From: Lentzea nigeriaca
GTDB lineage: Bacteria; Actinomycetota; Actinomycetes; Mycobacteriales; Pseudonocardiaceae
Length of the DNA stretch: 64,000 nt
Assembly (NCBI RefSeq): GCF_016907955.1
Contig: NZ_JAFBCX010000009.1
Coordinates: forward strand, 124,001 to 188,000
Direction of reading: 5' to 3'
This document shows, in pieces, positions 54,810 to 62,436 of the stretch (its first letter is position 1; each line of letters opens with the position of its first letter). A program made the position numbers and the translations under genes. A model generated the notes under the pieces. The model worked only from the letters and a program-made list of their open reading frames with translations, was not told the DNA's origin and made no database searches.

Positions 54810-55817
54810 ATGAACGCCACCCGTTTGGATGACGGCGCCGCGACCCGGCTGCTGGCCATCGCGGTCGACAACATCCAGCGCGATCACCCGGTGCACTGGA
54901 CGCACGTCATCGACGGCGACGACCGGCTGATACCGCAACGGGTTCTGCACCCGGTCTTCGCCGGCTCGTTCGACTGGCATTCGTGCGTGCACCAGACGTG
55001 GCTCGCCGTGCGGCTGCTGCGGCTGCGACCGTCGCTTTCCGGCGCCGACCTGGCCCGTGACGCGCTGGACAAGCTGATCACGCCCGACAACTGCGCCGTC
55101 GAGGCCGCCTTCTTCACCTCGCCGGCGGGACGACACTGGGAGCGGCCGTACGGGTGGGCGTGGCTGCTGCTGCTCGACGCGGAGCTGCGGACGTCCGGCC
55201 TGCCGTGGTCGGTGGCGCCGATCGCGGACGTGCTGCGCGACCGGTGGCTGGAGTGGATCTCGGTGGCGCGGCTGCCGGTGCGGACGGGCACGCACGGCAA
55301 CACCGCGTTCGCGACCGGGCTGGTGTTCGACGCCGCGCGGGCGAACGGGGACACTGAGCTGGCTTCGGCATGTGTCGACGCCGCCCTGCGGTGGCACCGG
55401 GACGAGGCCGCGTACGGCGGGTTCGAGCCGGACGCCGCCGACTTCCTGTCGCCCGCGCTGACGACGGCCGACCTGATGCGCCGTGCTCTGGACACCTCGG
55501 AGTTCGGTGCCTGGTTCGACGCGTACCTGCCCGAGCTCTACTCGGAACGGTGGCGCGTGCTCCGCGAGCCCTTCCCCGTCGACGACCCCAGCGACCCCTA
55601 CGGCTCACATCTCGCCGGGCTCGCGTTGTCGCGCGCCTGGAACTGGCAGGCGATCGCGGACTCGCTGCCGACCGGTCATCGGTATGCCGAGCTGGCCCGC
55701 ACGGCTTCTACGGTGCATCGCGAGGCCGGGTGGACCTACGTCTTCGGCGGACATGGCTACATGGCCGACCACTGGCTCGGCACCTTCGCCGCCTACCTCG
55801 ACGTCAAAGCCTTCTGA
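54810..55817 (+). CDS. DUF2891 family protein
   Basis: 335 residues; the family pattern HPVFAGSFDWHSCVHQTWLAVRLLR opens the protein, then PYGWAWLLLLDAEL, TGTHGNTAFATGL and GGHGYMADHW, all aromatic-rich like an alpha/alpha barrel, so a carbohydrate-acting or uronate-related role is plausible but unproven. ATG at 54810 is preferred over 54795 by alignment of the family start; no ribosome site is visible, leaderless transcript possible. Confidence 0.75.
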   Translation: MNATRLDDGAATRLLAIAVDNIQRDHPVHWTHVIDGDDRLIPQRVLHPVFAGSFDWHSCVHQTWLAVRLLRLRPSLSGADLARDALDKLITPDNCAVEAAFFTSPAGRHWERPYGWAWLLLLDAELRTSGLPWSVAPIADVLRDRWLEWISVARLPVRTGTHGNTAFATGLVFDAARANGDTELASACVDAALRWHRDEAAYGGFEPDAADFLSPALTTADLMRRALDTSEFGAWFDAYLPELYSERWRVLREPFPVDDPSDPYGSHLAGLALSRAWNWQAIADSLPTGHRYAELARTASTVHREAGWTYVFGGHGYMADHWLGTFAAYLDVKAF

Positions 55818-55834
55818 CCAGCGCGAACACCTGC

Positions 55835-55931
55835 TTATGCAAAAGACGTTTGCGGACGACCGCAAACGTCTTTTGCATAACTGATATATCGGCGGGGCCG
55901 CGCGACGTTGCGAAGGACCGCGATATATCGG
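55835..55931. repeat. Long hairpin and two AT boxes between convergent genes
   Basis: Arm TTATGCAAAAGACGTTTGCG plus G (55835-55855), loop ACGA, and exact complement (55860-55880) form a 21-base-pair stem. CTGATATATCGG (55881-55892) touches it, and GCGATATATCGG follows at 55920-55931, reaching four bases from the pfkA stop. Mirror image of the element at 43177-43235. Confidence 0.85.
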
Positions 55932-55934
55932 ATA

Positions 55935-56963
55935 TCAGGCGCCGAAGAAGACCTCGGCCTCTTCGTAGCGCTCCGCCGGAACGGTCTTGAGCTCGGCCGT
56001 CGCCTCGGACAGCTTCACGCGCACGATGTCGGTGCCGCGCAGCGCGACCATGGTGCCGAAGTCGCCGGCGGCGACGGCGTCGACGGCGTGCAGGCCGAAG
56101 CGGGTGGCGAGGACGCGGTCGTACGCGGTCGGCGTACCACCGCGCTGGATGTGGCCGAGGATGGCCGCGCGGGACTCCTTGCCGGTGCGGTCCGCGATCT
56201 CCTCCGCGAGCCACTGGCCGACGCCACCGAGGCGGACGTGGCCGAAGGCGTCGCGCTCACCGGAGTGCAGCACCTCGGCGCCGCCCTCGGGCATCGCGCC
56301 CTCGGCGACGACGATGATCGGCGCGAACTCGCGCTCGAAGCGGCGCTCGACCCACTCGACGACCTTGTCGACGTTGAACGGGCGCTCCGGCACGAGGATG
56401 ACGTTCGCGCCACCGGCGAGACCCGAGTGCAGCGCGATCCAGCCCGCGTGGCGGCCCATGACCTCGACGACGAGCGCACGGTGGTGCGACTCGGCCGTGG
56501 TGCGGAGGCGGTCGATGGCCTCGGTCGCGATGTGCACGGCCGTGTCGAAGCCGAACGTGTAGTCCGTGGCGCCGAGGTCGTTGTCGATGGTCTTCGGAAC
56601 ACCGACGACGCCGATGCCGTCGTCGGTGAGGCGCTTGGCGACACCGAGGGTGTCCTCGCCACCGATCGCGATCAACGCGTCGATCTGGTTCTCCGCGATG
56701 ACCTCGCGGATGCGGTCGACACCGCCGTCGACCTTGTACGGGTTCGTGCGCGACGAGCCCAGGATGGTGCCACCGCGGGTGAGGATGTCCTCGACGTCCG
56801 TGAGGCCGATCGGCTTGGTGAGGTTCTCGATCGGACCCTGCCAGCCGTTGCGGAACCCGACGATCTCCCAGCCGTGTGCCTTGATGCCCTTTCGGACGAC
56901 GGCCCGGATCACGGCGTTCAGACCGGGGCAGTCACCACCGCCAGTGAGCACACCGATGCGCAT
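55935..56963 (-). CDS. pfkA: 6-phosphofructokinase, predicted PPi-dependent type
   Basis: 342-residue enzyme: TGGGDCPGLNAVIR, IGGEDTLGVAKRL, GVPKTIDNDL, MGRHAGWIAL. The residue equal to E. coli Gly104 is Asp (GGED) and that of Gly124 is Lys (PKTID), the pair linked with pyrophosphate as donor, as in Amycolatopsis methanolica; ATP enzymes of Streptomyces keep Gly at the first. The ATG at 56963 is chosen since the family begins MRIGVLTGGG. Reversible PPi-PFK would fit beside the Entner-Doudoroff genes. Confidence 0.85.
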   Translation of the reverse strand: MRIGVLTGGGDCPGLNAVIRAVVRKGIKAHGWEIVGFRNGWQGPIENLTKPIGLTDVEDILTRGGTILGSSRTNPYKVDGGVDRIREVIAENQIDALIAIGGEDTLGVAKRLTDDGIGVVGVPKTIDNDLGATDYTFGFDTAVHIATEAIDRLRTTAESHHRALVVEVMGRHAGWIALHSGLAGGANVILVPERPFNVDKVVEWVERRFEREFAPIIVVAEGAMPEGGAEVLHSGERDAFGHVRLGGVGQWLAEEIADRTGKESRAAILGHIQRGGTPTAYDRVLATRFGLHAVDAVAAGDFGTMVALRGTDIVRVKLSEATAELKTVPAERYEEAEVFFGA

Positions 56964-57039
56964 CTGCTTGCCCAATCTCTCGTGTTCTGTGTCACTCAGA
57001 CTTTCACGAGCTGGATCGGTGCAGCAACGCGGGTCTCAC

Positions 57040-57552
57040 TTACCGGACGGGAAAACCGAGTTTCCGCCGCTGTTCCTCGATCACCTTCCACCGGGCGAGG
57101 TTGTGGCGGGCGTCGGCGAGGGCGTCGTGCGCGTCGGCCGGCGGGGCGGGCAGCCTGGGGCGGCCGACGTCCTCCCAGCGTTGCCGCAAGTCGCGGGTGA
57201 ACCGGGGCAACGCGCGAGGCAACGCCGGCATCGCACCCCACAGCTGCGCCAGCGCGACGTGGTCGTAGGCGGCGAACCAGGCCCACAGCTCCACCTCGTC
57301 ACGGGCGGCGTTGCGGGCGCCGAGGAAGTCGAGCAGGTCCTCGCGGATGCGTTCGCGGCTGCGCCACGCCTTGTCCGCGGGCGAGGGCAGCTGGTTGAGC
57401 ACGTTCTGCCGCACCCACGGCCCCGCGCGCTCGGGGTCGAACTCGGTCGACACGGCGTAGAACTCGCGGCCTTCCTCGTCGACCACACCGATCGACACGA
57501 GGTCGATCGTCACCCCGTCCTCGATGAACTCACAGTCGTAGAAGAACCGCAC
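57040..57552 (-). CDS. DEDD 3-prime-to-5-prime exoribonuclease (Rv2179c-like)
   Basis: 170 residues starting MRFFYDCEFIEDG with the DE pair, YDHVALAQLWGAMP and the last HDALADARHNLARWK for the other two acidic residues. Corresponds to Rv2179c, an RNase T-like exonuclease. Encoded just upstream of the acyltransferase order in this block, on the same strand as pfkA. Confidence 0.85.
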   Translation of the reverse strand: MRFFYDCEFIEDGVTIDLVSIGVVDEEGREFYAVSTEFDPERAGPWVRQNVLNQLPSPADKAWRSRERIREDLLDFLGARNAARDEVELWAWFAAYDHVALAQLWGAMPALPRALPRFTRDLRQRWEDVGRPRLPAPPADAHDALADARHNLARWKVIEEQRRKLGFPVR

Positions 57553-57574
57553 CGCGACACCCTAGGGGGTGCGG

Positions 57575-58309
57575 TCAGCTCGCCTTCGTCTCGGGCACCC
57601 GGTCGGCGGCCTTGCCCTGCTCGGGCACGGTCGTGGCCTGCTCCTTCGCCTTGGCCGCGTAGACGTCGACGTACTCCTGGCCGGAGAGCTCCATCAACGA
57701 GTACATGATCTCGTCGGTGATGGACCGCAGCACGAACCGGTCGCCGGACAGGCCCTCGTAGCGGGAGAAGTCGAGCGGCTTGCCGATCTTGATGCGGATC
57801 GGGTACGGCTTCCACATCTTCGAGCCGATGGGGTTGGCCTTGTCCGTGCCGAACATGGCCACCGGGATGACCGGCGCGCCGGACTCCAGCGCAATCCACG
57901 CGACGCCGACCTTGCCCTTGTAGAGGCGGCCGTCGGGCGAACGCGTGCCCTCGGGGTAGATGCCGAGCAGCTTGCCCTCGCGCACGATCCGAACACCGGT
58001 GTCGAGCGCGCCCTGGGCGGCCGAGGCGCTGGACCGGTCGATCGGCACCTGGCCGACGCCGGAGAAGAACCACTTCTGGAACTTGCCCTTGAGCCCCGTG
58101 CCGGTGAAGTACTCGATCTTGGCGGGGAAGGTCACGCGCCGCGACAGCATCAGCGGCAGGAAGAAGGAGTCGGAGACGGCGAGGTGGTTGCTCGCCAGGA
58201 TGGCACCGCCCTCCTTCGGAATGTTCTCCGCGCCCTCGATGATCTTCGGCTGGAAGAACAGCCGGAGAATCGGCCCCAGGAGGATGTGCTTCATCAACCA
58301 GTACAGCAC
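57575..58309 (-). CDS. 1-acyl-glycerol-3-phosphate acyltransferase (Rv2182c-like)
   Basis: 244 residues: acyltransferase box NHLAVSDSFF (H-x4-D pattern), GQVPIDR, and YPEGTRSPDG. It acylates lysophosphatidate in phospholipid synthesis. GTG at 58309 is chosen because AGGAGG stands eleven bases before it and the sequence VLYWLMKHIL equals the family start; the longer ORF adds 15 residues. Follows the mycobacterial order. Confidence 0.85.
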   Translation of the reverse strand: MLYWLMKHILLGPILRLFFQPKIIEGAENIPKEGGAILASNHLAVSDSFFLPLMLSRRVTFPAKIEYFTGTGLKGKFQKWFFSGVGQVPIDRSSASAAQGALDTGVRIVREGKLLGIYPEGTRSPDGRLYKGKVGVAWIALESGAPVIPVAMFGTDKANPIGSKMWKPYPIRIKIGKPLDFSRYEGLSGDRFVLRSITDEIMYSLMELSGQEYVDVYAAKAKEQATTVPEQGKAADRVPETKAS

Positions 58310-58503
58310 CTTGGGAAGCGCCTCCTCAGACCCCGCGAACCTTGATCCCGGCAACCAGCCTACGGAGCCGACCGCTGCTCACACAACGAGTCCCAAAGTT
58401 GTGCGTCACGGTCCGGACTGAGCCGACTGCCGTAACCCGCAACACATCCCGCCCGTGCAACGATGAGGGGTCAAGAGGGTTGCGGCACATGGAGAGGCTC
58501 TGG

Positions 58504-58959
58504 ATGAACGCCCGGCGCGACTCGACCGACGGCCCCGAGAACGTCGACGAGCTCTTTGCCGAGATCGTCGCGGGTCTCGAGCGGGACGGGGTCGGCAAGG
58601 ACTGGCTCGACCTCGACGAGGCGAGCCCAGAGGACCTCGGGCCACGCGACGACGCGGCCGACGACATCGTGTCCGAACCCGCGGACGAGCCTGAACGGCG
58701 AGACCGCGACGACGAGGACCATTACGTGCCACCGGAACCGCCGCCGTTCCCGGTGCTGCGCGCGTCCACGATCGCGGCGCTCGGCCTCTTCGTGCTGGGC
58801 ATCGTCCTGCTGGTCGCTCCGGGCATCTTCGGCCTGCAACCACGCATCGGCACCCCGCTGTCGCTGGTGGCGCTCTGCGCGGGCGTCGGCTGGCTGATCC
58901 TGCGGATGCGCAACACCCCGCCGCCCGACTCCGGATGGGACGACGGCGCCCAGGTGTGA
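58504..58959 (+). CDS. Small membrane protein with acidic N-terminal region
   Basis: 151 residues: a charged, likely disordered cytoplasmic part (ELFAEIVAGLERDGVG, EPERRDRDDEDHY), then two transmembrane helices (STIAALGLFVLGIVLLVAPGI, SLVALCAGVGWLILRM) and a short tail. ATG at 58504 has GGAGAGG five bases upstream; longer starts lack one. Similar layout to DUF308-like proteins in actinobacteria. Function unknown. Confidence 0.68.
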   Translation: MNARRDSTDGPENVDELFAEIVAGLERDGVGKDWLDLDEASPEDLGPRDDAADDIVSEPADEPERRDRDDEDHYVPPEPPPFPVLRASTIAALGLFVLGIVLLVAPGIFGLQPRIGTPLSLVALCAGVGWLILRMRNTPPPDSGWDDGAQV

Positions 58960-59025
58960 CAGGTCACGTCTCAGTTGGTAACGGCGTGATAACGGCCACT
59001 CAAACCTTCAGATAACGATTCGGTC

Positions 59026-59157
59026 ATGCCTACGGTGTCGGGCATGGACCAGATGCAGCACCTGATGATGGCCCGCGCCTTGGCAACCCTGAGCAAGAAG
59101 GACGCGGAGCGCGCCAAGCGCCGCCGCCCGCGCATCCTGCGCATGCTCGGCCGCTGA
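59026..59157 (+). CDS. Short basic protein candidate
   Basis: A 43-codon ORF with an Arg/Lys-rich end (SKKDAERAKRRRPRILRMLGR), possibly starting at the internal ATG at 59044. Methionines and basic residues suggest a small DNA- or ribosome-associated protein, but there is no clear ribosome site. A terminator hairpin follows (59205-59223). Confidence 0.35.
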   Translation: MPTVSGMDQMQHLMMARALATLSKKDAERAKRRRPRILRMLGR

Positions 59158-59172
59158 CCGGAGCTTCTCGCC

Positions 59173-59223
59173 GGAGCCTTCCCCGGCTCCACGCTGACGC
59201 AGGCGTCCCCCGCGAAGGGGGAC
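59173..59223 (+). terminator. Tandem hairpins after the short gene
   Basis: GGAGCC/GGCTCC (59173-59190) and GTCCCCC-GCGAA-GGGGGAC (59205-59223). The second has a seven-base-pair stem and is followed by CCCCTTGCTTTC. The 200 bases after it up to the pseudogene hold nothing I recognise. Confidence 0.5.
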
Positions 59224-59417
59224 CCCTTGCTTTCATTCTCCTCGCGACGTCCGACAGTTCTGTGCCCGCGGCATGCACGAAGCGGGCATTTCAGACAAGG
59301 TGTTCGCGGCGGGCGAACAGACCCGACAACGTCCGCCGCGACACCTTTTCCAGGCGCGTCACCCTGACGCGCACTCGAGGTTCGGCTGGACGACGCCGGT
59401 CGGAACAGTGCCGGCCG

Positions 59418-59680
59418 TCATCCTTCGAGCGGTGAGTTGCTTCCTGCCGGAGAAGCGACCCAACTGGCCGGCAGCCGCGGACGTTCCCCGGCCGGGCTGC
59501 CTGCCGGGGCCGAATAGACGACGAGAGCCTGGTCGCCGGGAAGCGCCAGCGTCTCGAGGGAGAGATCGAGGTCGCCGGCCACCTCGTGGCGCAGGCGTTT
59601 CGTGCCGTAGATGCGATCCAGCACCGGATGCTTGGCCCACAGCGTGCGGAACTCCTCGCTTTCACCGCGAGTTCGCCGCG
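59418..59680 (-). pseudogene. Broken XRE/MmyB-type regulator fragment
   Basis: Reading the minus strand gives LDRIYGTKRLRHEVAGDLDLSLETLALPGDQALVVYSAP, split here as LDRIYGTKRLRHEV and GDLDLSLETLALPG, the C-terminal end of MmyB-like ligand-binding regulators. Upstream, GELAVK lies in another frame from the following EEFRTLWAKHPV, so a frameshift separates them and the N-terminal DNA-binding half is absent. A remnant lying downstream of the GH127 gene. Confidence 0.55.
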
Positions 59681-59770
59681 ATCCACTCCTCGCTCACCGA
59701 CCGGATCTCCGACATCACCGCCCAGGCCGAGACCGACGCCAGGAACGAATGAAGCCATTCATGGGCTGCG

Positions 59771-62083
59771 TCAGTTGGCGACCAGACGCCAGCGGTTGTC
59801 CGTCGTGCCGTTGTCCGGGTCCTGCACGACCTGTGCACCGGCACTGGTGGAGCCGTTGAGGATGCCGAGCAGCTTGCCGCTGTTGGCGTTGCGGATCTTG
59901 TAGGTCCCGTCGCCGTTGGCGATCAGGGTCCACCGGTGGTCGGCGGTGCCGTTGTCAGACCACTGCAGCACACGGGCGTTGTCGGCCGTGGACATGTTCT
60001 CCACGCCGAGCACCTTGCCGCTGTTGACGTTGCGCAGCCGCACGTCGGAGCCGTCGGTGATCAGCTGCCAGTTGTGGTCGGCGGTTCCGCTGTCGTGCCA
60101 CTGCACGGCCAGGCCGCCGTCCGCGGTGGACATGTTCTGGATGCCCAGCACCATGCCGGTGCCGGCGTTGACCAACCGGTAGCTCGTCGCGGCGCCGCCC
60201 GTACTCCAGTAGACGGTGTAGTTGAAGCCGTGCGCGTCGTGGAACGGTCCGAGGTTCACCTTCGTCCCGTTCGCCGTCGCGGTGAACGCCAGCGATGACG
60301 TGCTGGTGCGGGTGACGGAGTTGACGTCCAGCGACGGCAACGCCGACAGGCTGGCGTTGCCGAAGTTGCCCGCCAGCACGGCCGGGCCGTAGGTCAGGGC
60401 GACGACGTTGGCATTGTCCTTTGCCGCCTGGACGGTCACGCGCATCGGCAGGCGCAGCGTCACGACGTCGCCGGAGGTCCACGACCGCGTCAGGGACGCG
60501 TAGGTGCCTGGCGTGGCAGTCACGTTCTGCGCGACGCCGTTGACGCTGATAGCCGCGTCCTTGGTCCAGGCGGGGATGCGGAGGCGCATCGTCCACGAGC
60601 CGCTCGCGTTGCCGGTCACGGTCAGGGTCGTCGTGTCGCTCGCCGGGTAGGTCGTGGTCTGCGTGACGGTGATGCCGCGGGCCGACCACGTCAGCACCGA
60701 CGGCGTGTACAGGTTCACCATGAGCGTGGTGCCGTTGAAGAAGTAGATCGAGTCGGCCAGCTTGGTGTTCGTCTCCAGCCCGGTGCCCTGGCAGCACCAG
60801 AACGTGCCGTAGTCGGTGCTCCAGTTGCCGCCGCCCCACGCCGGGCCGGTGTTGCCCCGCCGGTGACCGGGGTTGAGGCCGGTGAAGTAGCAGATGTGGC
60901 CGTGCGGGTCCGCCGGGTTCTGCGCGCCGATCAGATGGTTGAGCAGGGCGCGCTCGTAGAAGTCGAAGTAGGACGCGTTGTTCGGGTCCAGCAGCCACAG
61001 CTCACGGGTCAGCTTGAGCATGTTGTAGGTGTTGCACTGCTCGCACGTGTCGGTGTTCAGGTACGCGGCGATGGCGTTGGGCGCGCGGAAGTGCTCTGCC
61101 TGGCTGTTGCCGCCGATGACGTACGTATGAGCGCCGACGGTGATGTTCCAGGCGTTGGCGGCGATGTCGCGGTAGCGGGTTGTCCCGGTGGCCTTGTACT
61201 CGCGAGCCGCGCCGATCCACTTCGGCACCTGGGTGTTGGCGTGCAGACCGGCCAGCCGGTCCTGGTTGGCGGCCAACGGGTCGAACACCGCGGCGTGGTC
61301 GAACCGCTGAGCGGCCGTCAGCCAGCGGGAGTCGCCCGTCTGCTGGTACAGGTCGGCCAGCACCGCGTTCATGCCGCCGAACTCGGTGCCCAGGACGCTC
61401 TGCATCTGGCTGTAGGAGAGCCTGGCGGTGCGCCAGTCCACCCACCCGGCCATGCGCAGTAGCACGTCCCGCGCCTGCGTGTTGCCGATGTAGCGCCACG
61501 CGTCCAACAGCCCGGCGAGGGTCTTGTGCAATGAGTAGTACGACACGGACTTGGGCGAGCCGGCCTCCATGGCGTCGAAGTCCGACTCCGGGAAACCCGA
61601 CAGGTAGCCGGTGTTGAACCCGGCCGCCGAGTTGTTCGCCTGGCACTTGGCCAGCTCGGCCACCATGTAGTTCGCCCTGTCCCGGCACGTCGTGTCGCCC
61701 AGGACCGCCCACGCCTGTGCCCATGCGGTGAGGAAGTGGCCTTGGCTGTGCGTGCGGAACGGGAAGTCCGGGGCTTCCCAGCCACCGAGCGCCGCGGCGC
61801 CGTTGGTGGGCAGCCGGTGGTTGGCGCGGAAGTTGTAGAGCAGCCGGTCGACGTCGACGAACCGCAGGTAGGACAGCGTCCGGTTCTGGTTCTCCAGCCA
61901 CCGGCCCGACGTCAGCCGCACCTCGGACAGGTCGAACGGGTGGGCCGCCACCCCCGCGTCGCCACGGACAGGGGGCACTGTGGCCGCCTGCGCCGCACCC
62001 GCCACGAGCGACGGCGCCGCGGTGGCGACAGCTGCCACACCCGCCGCCTGGAGGAGCTTGCGTCGACTCAACGATGAGGACAT
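59771..62083 (-). CDS. Secreted GH127 beta-L-arabinofuranosidase with ricin-type lectin domain
   Basis: 770 residues. Tat-like signal (SRRKLLQAAGVAAVATAAP), GH127/DUF1680 catalytic part about 45-600 with CEQCNTYNMLKL and GTFWCCQGTGLE (the zinc-binding Cys and nucleophile region of GH127), and a C-terminal carbohydrate-binding domain with three repeated QW-type units (MVLGIQNMSTADGG, VLGVENMSTADNA, LLGILNGSTSAG). It should release arabinose from plant or wall arabinan-type glycans outside the cell. Controlled by LacI-type sites upstream. Confidence 0.85.
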   Translation of the reverse strand: MSSSLSRRKLLQAAGVAAVATAAPSLVAGAAQAATVPPVRGDAGVAAHPFDLSEVRLTSGRWLENQNRTLSYLRFVDVDRLLYNFRANHRLPTNGAAALGGWEAPDFPFRTHSQGHFLTAWAQAWAVLGDTTCRDRANYMVAELAKCQANNSAAGFNTGYLSGFPESDFDAMEAGSPKSVSYYSLHKTLAGLLDAWRYIGNTQARDVLLRMAGWVDWRTARLSYSQMQSVLGTEFGGMNAVLADLYQQTGDSRWLTAAQRFDHAAVFDPLAANQDRLAGLHANTQVPKWIGAAREYKATGTTRYRDIAANAWNITVGAHTYVIGGNSQAEHFRAPNAIAAYLNTDTCEQCNTYNMLKLTRELWLLDPNNASYFDFYERALLNHLIGAQNPADPHGHICYFTGLNPGHRRGNTGPAWGGGNWSTDYGTFWCCQGTGLETNTKLADSIYFFNGTTLMVNLYTPSVLTWSARGITVTQTTTYPASDTTTLTVTGNASGSWTMRLRIPAWTKDAAISVNGVAQNVTATPGTYASLTRSWTSGDVVTLRLPMRVTVQAAKDNANVVALTYGPAVLAGNFGNASLSALPSLDVNSVTRTSTSSLAFTATANGTKVNLGPFHDAHGFNYTVYWSTGGAATSYRLVNAGTGMVLGIQNMSTADGGLAVQWHDSGTADHNWQLITDGSDVRLRNVNSGKVLGVENMSTADNARVLQWSDNGTADHRWTLIANGDGTYKIRNANSGKLLGILNGSTSAGAQVVQDPDNGTTDNRWRLVAN

Positions 62084-62188
62084 GGGGATGCTCCGGCTTC
62101 TCGGCGAAACGGGTGCGGTTCGGCGTCACCGCACAGTGGCGACGCTGCGACGGAATGTAGCCATGACCTGCCGGATGGTCAACGCTGG

Positions 62189-62202
62189 ATGTTAGCGTTA
62201 AC
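62189..62202 (-). promoter_or_regulatory. LacI-type operator 1 upstream of GH127
   Basis: Minus strand reads GTTAACGCTAACAT; close to the TGTTAGCGCTAACA-type sites used for actinobacterial LacI-family repressors of glycosidase genes. It stands about 106 bases before the GH127 start. Confidence 0.55.
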
Positions 62203-62265
62203 TCACGGGCATATCGTTGAATTTCGTTCGACAGTCCGTCGAATGACGCTCGAATGCGCAAGTCC

Positions 62266-62279
62266 TGTTAACGCTCACA
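62266..62279 (+). promoter_or_regulatory. LacI-type operator 2 upstream of GH127
   Basis: Reads TGTTAACGCTCACA on the plus strand; 13 of 14 bases agree with site one after shifting by one, in the opposite orientation and about 65 bases away. Pairing of two sites suggests looping. The region 62280-62436 ahead of the peptidase gene holds nothing else I recognise. Confidence 0.5.
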
Positions 62280-62436
62280 TGCGCTTCTGGGCGTTGCTGG
62301 CGACAGATGCCAGCCGTGTCCTCCGATGAGACAGGTTGTTGTCGTCCGATCGGCCATTAGTGGCTCGCGGGGATGGATGTCGATCACGCCAACAGTCACG
62401 TTGAACGCATCAAACGCGCTGATCGGGGGCTGGGTC

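Noticed and set aside
59952-59974. TTGTCAGAC inside the GH127 gene as a PafBC promoter
   Set aside because: The spacing lacks a TAnnnT block and it lies in coding sequence on the antisense strand with no gene to drive.
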